This document shows positions 45,939 to 55,808 of a stretch of DNA of 64,000 nucleotides, piece after piece (the stretch's first letter is position 1; each line of letters opens with the position of its first letter). The position numbers and the translations under genes are program-made. Under the pieces are notes generated by a model. That model made no database searches. It worked only from the letters and a program-made list of their open reading frames with translations, and was not told where the DNA came from. Source of the stretch: Proteles cristata cristata. Its lineage: Eukaryota > Chordata > Mammalia > Carnivora > Hyaenidae. Location of the stretch: contig JAESUZ010003499.1 in assembly GCA_017311185.1 (NCBI GenBank), forward strand, positions 62,001 through 126,000, given 5' to 3'.

Positions 45939-46445
45939 ATCACTATGACCCCGACTACGAATTCCTTCAGCAAGACCTCTCTAACGCAGACCAGATACCT
46001 CAGCAAGTGGCCTGTAACCTTAGCCCGCTGCCAGAGTCCTTGGGAGAGTCTGGGCCCCCATTCCTTGGCCATCCCTTCCAGCTGCCTTCGGGATCCGGTG
46101 GCTGTCTGCAGCCGGAGGGGCCCCCGGCTCCAGGACCGCAGACGGACATGCCCCCTGCTCTCCCTGAGAAGAAGCGCAGGAGCGCAGCCTCACAGACCAC
46201 AGACAGCTCCGGCTGCAGGGTGTCCTACGAGCGACACCCCTCTCAGTACGACAATATCTCCGAGGACGACCTGCGGAACCCCACCGCGGCCCAGCCTGTC
46301 CCCTTCACGCCCTTCGCTGCTGTTCTCCCCTTCCAGCAAGGAGGCTCCTCGGCCTCTGTCGAGTTTGTGGGTGATTTCACTGTTTCTGAAACGTCGGGTG
46401 ACCCAGAAAAACCGCCTCCTCTGCCAGAGAAGAAAAACAAGCACA
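45939..46445 (+). CDS. RAPGEF1: RAPGEF1 large exon with Crk SH3-binding motifs 2 and 3
   Basis: This is the longest exon in the window (507 nt). The first two bases complete Asp; it then reads HYDPDYEFLQQDLSNADQIP. Motif 2, PPALPEKKRR, lies at 46151-46180 and motif 3, PPPLPEKKNKH, at 46412-46444. The last base is the A of a Met codon split over the GTAAGC donor. Between the motifs, SYERHPSQYDN keeps both tyrosines. The VPF codon at 46304-46306 lies where human C3G, as I recall it, has VPY, the probable Tyr504 region. The exon is a few codons longer than in human, with the change near residues 430-445. About residues 384-553. Confidence 0.97.
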
Positions 46446-47929
46446 GTAAGCTTTCGTCCCGCTCATGTCAGGAAGCACGTTTGTGAGCTAAAGTGGCGAT
46501 GTATTTCATTCCAGCACCGGGCCTCACGGTTTCAGAAAAGCTAGGGCCGCAGCGCGTGGACACGTCCAGGGGCCTGGTGTTGTCAGTATTGGTGGTGGTT
46601 TTAGAGCCTGGTAAACCGCCCTGTCCTGCAGCTCCTCTAAAATCTGGGGCCAAGCTTTCGCGGGGCCCGAGAGTCTGGCTGGAGCACACAGCGACCTATG
46701 GGTAAAACAGGATGGACATTCGAACTTAGAGCTCACCACGCCCCTGAGGGGTTTTCTGAGGATCCCCAAGAGAGTGTGCAGTTGCTGTTTAGACGGGTCC
46801 CGGGTACCCCCTCTGTCTCCTGTTTGCAGACGTGGGGTGACTTGGAATCTGAGGGTACCTGGTTGCGCTTGCTAATGACATTTCTTAGACCATGTATTTT
46901 TAATTATACGACGTTATTAGGGCCCAGGGATGGGGCTAAAATTTTAGATCTTTGTGTTTTCCCACTGTAAAGTTGCCGTCAGATTCCTAAGTCGAGTTCT
47001 ACTGGAGATTGTTTTCCTGTCCCCGCAACGGCTCCCGGTCACCGGGTGCTCCACCCTGCCCTCCCCCTCTCCCCACTGCTTGGCCCTCCGGGCACTGGCT
47101 GCCACCGATCGGATGTGTGTGTGCTTGTGTGGGCCACACGGTCCCAGGATTCCCCGGCCTCTGTTGAAGCATCCAGCAGAGAACTTCTGCCAACTAGGAC
47201 TTGAATCTCCTTTCCAGGTTCCCAAATGAGAACATCTGATTGGCCCCAGCTAGAATGGGGCCCACTCTCAAGGAAGGGGAGACCTGGCCTGGTTAAACAC
47301 GGCAAGGATGGCCCCGAGGGCAGCCGGATGGGCCTCGTTGCCCAGCTCCTTGCTGAGTGTCAGCCAGCTTGGGTCATAACCTGGTGGTATGGTGTCCCCA
47401 CTGAAGGGAAAGCTGCCCCTGCAGGGCTGATGATGTCGTTCCCATCTGTCATTCACTCAGGAGAAGACAGGGCACTACTGGCGGGAGTCACCAATGGCAG
47501 TGCCAGGAATGTCTCCCTCTGCACGAGCAGGTGGCCCTTCCCCTCCACCCACCTTACCTTGACTTGACCGGTGTGCCGTCCTGGGCTCACACCTTTTCCT
47601 TCCCGTTCCCTTTCCACTCCCTTCCCTTCCCTTATCCAAACTCAGAACGCAGGGTGGGGATTGCATCAGTGCAGACCACAACAGATGTGTGGTGCCTGGC
47701 CGTGGAGCCAGGGGCCTCCTCTCCTCAGCTCTTAGAGCAGGTCAGGGCGTGCAGGGGCTGTAGAGGAGGAGGAAAGGGTTGTCTGCCCTTGCCTTTCCGA
47801 CAGCCTCCAGTCTCCGGTGACTGAAAATACCTTGTGTTAATTTAGACAGCTATTTTTAGGCTTTACTTCCTCCATCGTGTCTGCAGCACTTGTGTCTGCA
47901 AACCTTGAAAAACTACTAAAAGCTTAAGA

Positions 47930-48130
47930 TGTGGCGTACCCTGGGCTAAAGCTCCCCATGCCGTCGTATTTCATCCTTACACCCTGGTCAGGCAGGGATA
48001 TTGGTGCCCATTTGATAGATGAAGACACGGAAACGCAAGGGGCCTGAGCCTTGCCAGGGTCGCCAGGCAAGCGGGTGGCAGATATAGGCTTCAGAGCAGG
48101 CCTGTGTTCTCCCTGCGTGACGCACAGCCT
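47930..48130 (-). repeat. MIR
   Basis: TATTTCATCCTTACACCCTG, GATAGATGAAGACACGGAAA and CAGGCAAGCGGGTGGCAGAT follow the MIR complement. Confidence 0.65.
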
Positions 48131-50149
48131 CCCAGGCTAAGAAGGAGGGGTCCCGGCCCTCCTTTGTGGAGACTGTATGGGTTTCAGTAGTGACCCCCAG
48201 GCAGCTGGGAGTCATTTCCACACCCCGTGCAAGGACCCCACACTTGAGGCACAGCCCTAGTCTCCAGTCAGCTCCTCCCTCCCTGGGGGGGCCCTTGGGG
48301 AGTTCCAGGCTTTGCCCCAGGGGGAAACTTGCATGGTTACTCTGAGAGGAGGCAGGAGACGGACGTCATCCCCGTATGTGGCTCATGCAGATGGGCTCGT
48401 GCACACGCAGTCCTGGAGTCCCAATGTCCTACTCCTTTGGATGGCACTGACATCTTTGGGGTCCTCGGCCCCTCTTGCTGAGGTGGCCCCCCGAGCCCCT
48501 TGTGCCCCCAAGCCCCGCCTAACCACTGCCCTGGGTGCCCGTGGGGAGCGCCAGCCTGCGGGCATTCCCAGTGACGGCGGCCACTCCCTTCTCTGAGCCC
48601 TTGGGCTGCCTTTGAAGCGGATCCCTCTTCTTAGTCCTTGACAGTCGTGAGCCCCACTGCTTTGCTCTGCTTGGTCAGCAAGAACTTCGTCAGTTCAGGT
48701 CTTCCTGAAGCTTCCCGTTTGAGTCCCTACCAAAGAGGGGCACGTGCCGTCTTTGTAGGGAGCATTTGGTAGGCGTGTGGGGACCCCTTCAGAGGCTTGG
48801 ATCTTCCTCTGGGACCTCATGGTGTTGGTGCCGTGTGGGAGGAAAGCCTCACGGGGCTGGGGGGTGGGGAGGGAGGGGACGGTGAGCTGCCCCGGTGGCA
48901 GCCGTGCCCTCTGGGTGAGATGCCTCACCAGCCCGCGCTCGGTGCTTGTTGGAGCAAAGACCCTCGTACGGATCCTTTTAAATAAAGTAGATGACTTTAA
49001 CTCCCTCCTTCAGTGCAGGACGTCAGAAGACATCCCTACAGAAAGGCATTTCTTGTCTACCCTCAATGTTGAGGCTATTTGAAAATACAGGATTAAGCCC
49101 TGCAAAATTGTTCTGGCTGCTTTTTCCTGGGGTCTAGCACATGCTCTTAGCACCTGTGACATGACCCGAGAGGACAGTGCCCAGCTCCAGGTGGTGCCTT
49201 CGCTGGTGGCCCCGTGCCTGCCACACACACACTGGAGTTCCCTGGCTTCCAAACCAGGGCCCTTTTCCTTCCCAGCTTCCGTCGTCACCAGCTCCCCTCT
49301 GGCGTGAGCACAGCAGCCCTGTAAGGACATTGATCAGCCCCCGCTCCCAGCTCGTGAATCACGGACACATAAAGCGCCTGCCCTTCAACCATGGGCCTGT
49401 TGATGTTGACAGGGAAGTCCCTGCTCTCAGCCGCTTCCTCCACTGCTGAGACAATAGGAGAGGCAGCACCGTGTTCCAGGCTGGCCTTGACCCAGACCTT
49501 GCCATGGGGAGTGTCAGGTGCGGGTTCTAGTCCCACAGATCTGGGGGCTGGAGAAGGCCATCGTTAGGATGCCAAAGATCTGGACACAGGCCCACACCGT
49601 CACTCTCCCCGAACCTGTGGAGTCTCCAGAAGGGGCTGGCTCTGGAGGTGGGGCTCGGATCACCCCAAAAGCCAGGAGTGAGGCGCACACCAGTGCTCCC
49701 ACACGGGGGCTGAGGGCTCTGCGCCTGCCTCAGGAAAGGGTGCCTGCGAGGATGCCTCCCCACATGGGTGAGGCCCCTGCTGGCGTCCCCTGCCAGGGCC
49801 GCTGGCGGTGACGCCGCACAGCTCGGGCAAGGGAGCCCGTCCCTGGGAGGCTGTGCAGCTACGGGCTGTGCCACCGCGGGCAGCTGCTCAGTGTCAGGCG
49901 GCAGGGTGGCAAGGGCTGGCGTTTCTGAAAGGATGTTTACGGAGGAGAGGGTGCACGTGTTTGAACTCAAGCATGTCTTTTTTCACCGTTTGTATCTCCC
50001 TGAGGACGTTCGTTCTGAGTCCTCTCAGCTGGAGGGGGAGAAGGAGTGTAGTGGCTGTTACTTCTCGTTCACCCACTGGGTGCTTTACAGGACCCCCCCA
50101 GGGCCATCGCCCGGCTCAGCAGGTCCCGCGGTAGGGGCAGAGGCCGTGT

Positions 50150-50290
50150 GTTTCATTCACTCCTTCATTCTGCAAATACCTGTGCACACCTGCGGTGCGT
50201 CGGGTGCTGGGGACGCAGCAGCGGTCCCGACGGACACAGGGCCTGCCTTCCTGGGGCTTCAGCTCCAGCAAAGGGCAGGAAATCCAGTTG
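50150..50290 (+). repeat. Ancient dispersed repeat (as at 19120)
   Basis: TTCATTCACTCCTTCATTCT, GCGTCGGGTGCTGGGGACGC and CCTGCCTTCCTGGGGCTTCA resemble the old mammalian repeat seen at 19120. CpG-rich copy. Confidence 0.45.
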
Positions 50291-51027
50291 CATCTGCTTT
50301 AAAAGTATATCCTGCATCAAGCCGCTCTCACCACGTTTGCTCACAGCGCAGTCCTTCACCTGAACGAGCGCAGAGGCCCTGGAGTTGTTTTCTCGTGGCA
50401 CAGCGGTGGCAGGCGGCCCCGAGCAGAGCCCTTTGCTGCTTCTCGCCAGCAGGCCGTCCTTGCCCCTTTCCCGCAGCCTCGTGACCTCCCAGGCGACTGC
50501 CTCGCTCCTTCCCGTCTCCCCTTGCCAGCTACGCTCTGCTCACCGGACCCTCCGGCCCGGCCTTGGCCTTTGCCGGCCTGTAGGCTCGGTGCGGAAGTCC
50601 TTCCGGAGGGAGAGTGCGCACCTGGGGGGAGAGTGGGAACGGGGCCTGGAGACCCCCAGGCCTTGTCAGCAGGGAGGTGGGGCCCCAGTACGCTTTTTCA
50701 AGAAGTGGCTTTATTTCTTAGAGCTCAGCAACACTGAGCAGAAAGTACAGGGGATTCCCGCGTGTCCGGCCTCCCTGCTGTCACCGGCTCCACCAGAGCC
50801 CCACCCGTCAGTCACCCAGCCTGCAGGGTCGCGCCAGCCTGAGCCTCAGTTTACATAGGGCTCCCTCTTGTCGTGTTCCCATAACTTCTGACTGTTGTAG
50901 CGCCCGCCCCGCCCCCTGGGAGTCTCCCGTGGGCCTCGCCCCGCGGGGCCAGTGGGTGTGGGGAGAGGGTGCGCTGGCGGGGGGCACCTGGTCACGGCCC
51001 AGGGCCCCGGCCCTCTCTGTCTCGCAG

Positions 51028-51227
51028 TGCTGGCCTACATGCAGCTGCTGGAGGACTATTCGGAGCCGCAGCCGTCCATGTTCTACCAGACGCCGCAGAA
51101 CGAGCACATCTACCAGCAGAAGAACAAGCTCCTCATGGAGGTGTACGGCTTCAACGACTCGTTCAGCACCGAGGCCCCGCAGGAGCTGGCCCCGCCCCCC
51201 GCCCTGCCTCCCAAGCAGCGGCAGCTG
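51028..51227 (+). CDS. RAPGEF1: RAPGEF1 exon with Crk SH3-binding motif 4
   Basis: The first two bases complete the split Met. The exon reads LAYMQLLEDYSEPQPSMFYQ, then NEHIYQQKNKLLMEVYGF, and ends in the motif PPPALPPKQR at 51192-51221 and QL, phase 0, before the GTAAGC donor. The segment before the motif (DSFSTEAPQEL) differs from human DSFSGVDSVQEL as I recall it. Length is 200 nt, about residues 553-619. This closes the Crk-binding region; the next constitutive exon lies outside the window. Confidence 0.97.
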
Positions 51228-53492
51228 GTAAGCCCCCCTCGACTTCCGGGGCGCCGTGCGTGCCGCGCCGGGTCCCACAGGCCGCTTTCGCTTCCTCTAG
51301 ACGAGCCCACCGGCCGCAGCCTCCCACTGCCTGGTCTCCCCGCCCGGGGCGGTGGCGCCGTCGCTTCCCCGGCTGCCCCTGCCGCTGGGCCTGGCTTGTA
51401 CGCAGTGTGTTTGCTCTCTCTGCTGACAGTCTCTTGGATTTTTTCTCTCTTCTTTGGCTCCACTATAGACTTCCCAGAAAGGAGGGACTCCATCGAAGCA
51501 CAGGGCACGGTCTATGTATGGCCATCTGTGGCCCTGATTTACATAATGGCCTCGCTCCACAGACTGACTTACACCCCGCCCTGGCCAGGGATGGCCCCAT
51601 GGAAACAAGCTCTACTGGAGCATGATGGCCTGAAACAGAGCAGTTCTGTGTTCCCAGCACGCTCCCTTCCTCCCCCGAGAGCACTCGCGTGTGAGGATTC
51701 CCCGTAGGTAACGACACCCAGGTCGGCACAGAGGCCAGGCTTTCCTGCGTGGGTGGCACGCGAGGCTCTGGCCCAGGCAGGGGTGTGTGAACCCCGTCCT
51801 CCCTGCTGCCCGTGTCCTGACCGCCTGGTATGGACCCGGGGTCAGCCCGTAGAATCCGAGCATCCCATCTGGCCGTGTCTTCCAGGAAGAGGGCACCTCG
51901 GAAGGGGATTCTCAACTTGTTCGAGCTGCACGTGCTGTTTCGGTCATAGCCTGGCCAGCCTGGTAGTGTTCCCACCGCAGAGGTGACCGGCTGCCTGGCC
52001 GTCTTGCGTCCGCCGTGACAGGACACAGAGGTGCTGGGAACCAGCTGCTGACCGGACAACCAGGGTCCCCGGGTTACTCCCCAAGCCCTGCCCGCAGGGG
52101 CGCCGAGCCCGCATTCAGGACATTCAGGGGCCGACCAGGCAGAAGTGCGCCCGCCCCTGGGAGACAGGCTGCTCTTGCAGAAGAAAGGCGGCGCCCGTCC
52201 TGGGCCCTAGACCTGCCACTGTCTAGGCGTGTTCACGACTTAGACTCAGGGTCTCAGTCCTTCACCCCCACCCCCACAGACACCCGAATATGCCCCGATG
52301 TGAATCTAAATTACTCTGAAAATGTTTCAAAAAGGGATCTTTACTGTGGAAATAGAAATGCCTGCCCCAGGGACCCCCTAACCTAACCAAATGGTTTGGT
52401 TGAGCAGCCAAACCAGATTTCATGGAGACCTGAGAGTCTCAGTCCCTCTTGCCAGTGTCCACAGATGCCCACTGGTCGCCCTCAGGCATTTTCCCTGCAC
52501 CATGGAGCCCACAGGCTTCACACAGATCCCTAGTGAGCACGCTTGGACTCCGAGCCTGTCTGGGAGCGCCCGCAGGGCACCCCACCATGCCAGCCCGGTG
52601 GTAGTGAGGGCTCAGCAGAGGGGCAGACACTCCGCTGAACGCCTCCGTGTGTCAGCATGGGAGGCTTCTGTTTGATTTCCCGTGATCCACAACCTCTGTC
52701 ACCCCCACATTAAGTAAACTGAGGCTGAGAAAGCCACAGTGACTTAACTGGAGCCCACCCCCTGCTGGAAGCAGAAGGTCTGGGGACCGAGCCCAACTCT
52801 GACTGAAGCCTGGGCGCCACATGTGATGTGCCCCGAGCCCGCTGCTCGGCGTGCCCCCTCTCAAGTGCAGGTGCAGGGACAATTGTCTCTGTTTTACCAG
52901 CAAGTAATTGTACCCGTGAGTCCTCGTATGGCATGGCTGGCATGGTTCTGAGTGCCTTACACGTACACGGCCCTTGACAGCTTTGTCCCCACTTTACAGA
53001 TGATGAACCTGAGGCACAGATAGCTTTAAATGATGCCCGAGGCCAAGCAGGTCATGAATGGTGAGGCCCAGGTTCAGAGCGGGTCGGCCTGGTCCCAGGA
53101 GTCCATGCAGTCCGCTGGAGCATAATAACTGCATGGGCTGCTCCCATGGGGGAGGAAGAGGCCCTGAGTGGTAAGTGGAAGAGATGGGGTCCAGAGCCGG
53201 GTACGCAGGCTCCAGGCCCTCTCGGCCTCCTTCCACCTTCCAGCCACTTCCAGTGGATGCCACTTATACAGAGGTTAGCTTTTTAAATCTGTCACAGGGA
53301 GGTGAAGGAGGGCACCCTCTTGTCCGGGTGGACTTCGACAGGCATCTTTGACTCCTAAGCTGAGCCAAGAAGCCATCCCAGATGTCCAGGCAGAGCTAGG
53401 CAGCGGCCTGTGTAGGCGTCTCATGTACCTGCCTGACCGTTCTCTGCTTTTCTCCCTCCTTCCCTGTCTTCTCTCTCGTCCCTTCTGTCCAG
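51228..53492 (+). other. RAPGEF1: RAPGEF1 intron (2.3 kb) before the cassette exon
   Basis: The donor is GTAAGC; the acceptor is a long pyrimidine tract ending CTTCTGTCCAG. The first 250 bases are G+C rich with CpGs. Two further acceptor-like sites (AG at 51299-51300 and 51469-51470) follow good pyrimidine tracts. A MIR-like piece lies at 52930-53110. No SINE is visible. Confidence 0.85.
52930..53110 (-). repeat. MIR fragment
   Basis: CCCACTTTACAGATGATGAA, then CCTGAGGCACAGATAGC and AAGCAGGTCATGAATGGTGA, the MIR core complement. Confidence 0.7.
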
Positions 53493-53495
53493 CAG
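53477..53495 (+). promoter_or_regulatory. RAPGEF1: NAGNAG splice acceptor of the cassette exon
   Basis: The acceptor reads CCAGCAG|G, with AG at 53491-53492 and again at 53494-53495 behind a long pyrimidine tract. Either AG keeps the reading frame; use of the second removes one Gln codon. Confidence 0.75.
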
Positions 53496-53651
53496 GCCTC
53501 CTATGCTGCTTCTTCCTTCTCCTCTGTCTCCTACTGTGTCCAGCAAACTAAAGTGGCCTTCATCCCCGAGGACAGCAGTGCCACTCAGGGCATCAGTGTG
53601 TCCGTCTCTAACTCCTTTCTCAGCCGGCACGGCAACCTGCCTGTGCCCTCG
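53493..53651 (+). CDS. RAPGEF1: RAPGEF1 probable cassette exon in the hinge after the Crk motifs
   Basis: This 159-nt open segment (53 codons, phase 0 both sides) is flanked by a strong pyrimidine tract with AG and by TCG|GTGAGT. It reads QASYAASSFSSVSYCVQQTK, then AFIPEDSSATQG and ends HGNLPVPS. It would insert between the fourth Crk motif and the REM/CDC25 part without shifting the frame. It is absent from the common C3G protein but fits the alternatively spliced hinge exons reported in brain and muscle C3G. That assignment is from memory of the family; splice use in this species is inferred. The acceptor is a NAGNAG, so the first Gln may be omitted (start 53496). Confidence 0.8.
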
Positions 53652-54076
53652 GTGAGTCGCTCCCTGCTGCTCTTTGCTTGGAAACGTGAGTGCGATCTTT
53701 CGTTTGTCGCCTGTGCCTGCTGGTGTGTGTGCTCCTGCCCAGGCCGGACTCTCCCGCACACCCTGCGCTAGAGAGGAAGGGGCGTGTGTGGTTGGTTCTC
53801 TGTGGCCTAAGGACTGTGTGGAGTGTTGGGGTGGGCGAGGTGAGGGTAGGGATGGGGAAACGTTAGCAGCCCTACTCTGAGCCTCACCACTCAGGCATAA
53901 ACCGGCAGAGATGTTTTGGTCTTTTTATTTTGATCTCCCGTCGGGCTTTGGGTCAGCCCTGTAAGTGTTCTGTTTTGAAGAAGAACTAGTGTTCCCACAA
54001 GAAGCAAGGCTGAGGAGAGCAGGCTTTACCAGGGCGTGATGGGGTTTGGGTCTGAGTCTGGGGGCCCTATCTGTTA

Positions 54077-54240
54077 ACCTTTGCTGCGTGACAAACCGTT
54101 CCAAAACCCAGTGGCTTAAAATGGCAGTAACCACTTGTCATTGCTTAGGACACGGGTCGGCAGGGTGCTGGCCGATCTGATTTTGGCTGGCCTCGCTAAC
54201 CTCTCCGGAACCTCAGCCGGGACCACTGGCTGCTTTGGCT
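54077..54240 (+). repeat. Ancient interspersed repeat (class uncertain)
   Basis: TTGCTGCGTGACAAACCGTT, CCAAAACCCAGTGGCTTAAA and GGGTCGGCAGGGTGCTGGCC match a common old mammalian repeat (consensus like CTTAGTGGCTTAAAACAACA). I cannot name its family from memory with certainty. 63905-64000 may be another copy. Confidence 0.5.
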
Positions 54241-54669
54241 GTGGTCCCCATGACCCACCAGCCTCGAGGAGGTGGAATCTACCCGACTCCCCGAATCCAG
54301 GCTGGCCTCTTGCGGGGGGCCTGCTGCCAAATCACATTGCAGAGGGCCAGACGTGGACCCGGGAAGGGAAGGGGTGCGGCCATTTCTGTAAGCAGTTTAC
54401 TGCTGAAACTTAGGGGACACTCACACTCGAGGAGGCCCAGTGCCGCTCTGTTGTCTTTTACTGGAATCTCCATCTGTCCAGGAACCGAAAGGGCTACCAC
54501 TGTCCCTTTTATTTGTTAAAATGGGACCGAGCAGCAGGGATAGAACGTGGACAGGGTTTCGTTTGGGTTCTCCTTAAAATCAGTTTCTGCCTTTGGGTGA
54601 TTGACTTCCCCTTCCTGACCTCCACTCCCTTCCATTGAGGTTATGCTTTTTACTTGTCTCTTATTTTGT

Positions 54670-54740
54670 GACTGTGAGAGATTACGTAAAATCCTAGGAA
54701 ACTGCCAGGCACATAGTCGGCTTAGAAAGTTTACTATCAC
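54670..54740 (+). repeat. Short MIR fragment
   Basis: GGAAACTGCCAGGCACATAG is the MIR 3' motif (TGCCTGGCACATAGTAAG). Confidence 0.45.
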
Positions 54741-55007
54741 AGCACTTGCTCTCAGAGTTCTGGATCCTGGTCTCTGTTCTGTCCTAATTCTGTGCATGAG
54801 AGCTTGGACAAATGGCTTGACCTAATGGTCCCCCCAGATGGACTTCCTTTTCCCTCTAAAACCAGTGAGGTTGACCTGGTGACTCTCAGAGAGAGGGTTC
54901 CCGGTGTGGGCTTGTCTGGTTTCCATCTCTGGGAACCGCCCATCCAGGGCCCAGCTCAAGACAGTCCTGCTTGAGGAGAGGAATGCACTGTTCCTCCGGG
55001 AGCTGGG

Positions 55008-55029
55008 GCCTAACTCCTGAGAGTTAGGC
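55008..55029 (+). other. Perfect 9-bp inverted repeat
   Basis: Arms GCCTAACTC and GAGTTAGGC flank a 4-nt loop (CTGA). Further out, CTGCTTGAGGAG (54968) can pair with CTCCTCAGCAG (55030) with one bulge, so a longer fold is possible. Confidence 0.8.
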
Positions 55030-55602
55030 TCCTCAGCAGCCCCGCGCTTGCTCTAGAAAGGCCCAGCAGCCCTCCCTCCCCCCAGCCCTGCCCTGGCACA
55101 CAGTCGCCCTCTGTTTCCTCAGCGGGCACTTCTGGCGAGCTCCTTTCACAGATGGTGCAAAACTTGGCCTGTAGACAATCTAGCTCTTGACTGTTTTTCC
55201 CCCTCTGTGAACAGAAGGAAAGTGTGAGTTATCCTAAGAAAGTGTCCACAATGTCCCTTTTGAACAGTTTGGGCTTGGGGGGCTGTCAGTGAACTGCACT
55301 GTTTGCTCCGGAGTTGATAGAAGTTTGAGGGGGTTTTAATGAAGCTTAGGCCTGAGTATGTCCGAGTTTCCAGCCCCAGGAACGTAGGGGAGGCTCAGGG
55401 CACCTCGCATCAGCAAGACCACACTCACAGCACCAACTCCACAGCAGAGCCCGAGGGAGTGCTACTCAGGGTGCTTGCTTTCATAAAAGGAAAGCCTCCC
55501 CCTCTCCCCCCGCCTCCAGAGCTGTTGGTAATTTGGTAATGGCCTGAAGGTTGGAAATGTTTGAACCCTGAGAACGGTGGTGTATCACAAGGCCAACATC
55601 TT

Positions 55603-55808
55603 TTTTTTTTTTTTAGATGTTTGTTTTTGAGAAAGAGAGCAAGCAGGGGAGGGGCAGAGAGAGAGAGAGAGGGAGACAGAATCTGAAGCAGGCTGCAGGC
55701 TCTGAACTGTCAGCCCAGAGCCTGACACAGGGCTCAAACTCATGAACTGTGAGATCATGACCTGAGCCGAAGTCAGACGCTTACCGGACTGAGCCCCCCA
55801 GGCGCCCG
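55603..55808 (-). mobile_element. Felid SINEC_Fc-type SINE, minus strand
   Basis: An antisense copy from a T-run to CCCCCCAGGCGCCCG. A perfect 13-bp duplication, AGGCCAACATCTT, lies at 55590-55602 and 55809-55821. Confidence 0.96.

Larger units (their letters stand above)
46446..51027 (+). other. RAPGEF1: RAPGEF1 intron (4.6 kb), SINE-free
   Basis: The donor is GTAAGC and the acceptor CCCTCTCTGTCTCGCAG. A MIR-like piece is at 47930-48130 and an ancient dispersed repeat at 50150-50290. The last 700 bases (50300-51027) are G+C rich. No SINE or LINE-1 is visible, and the many open frames on both strands have no recognisable product. Confidence 0.9.

Noticed and set aside
49527..50484. Overlapping long open frames on both strands within a RAPGEF1 intron
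   Set aside because: G+C-rich sequence lacking stops in several frames at once; none has a recognisable domain.
51463..52059. 198-codon minus-strand open frame beside the Crk-motif exon
   Set aside because: Antisense to the gene, no known product, and its frame runs across splice-like and low-conservation sequence.
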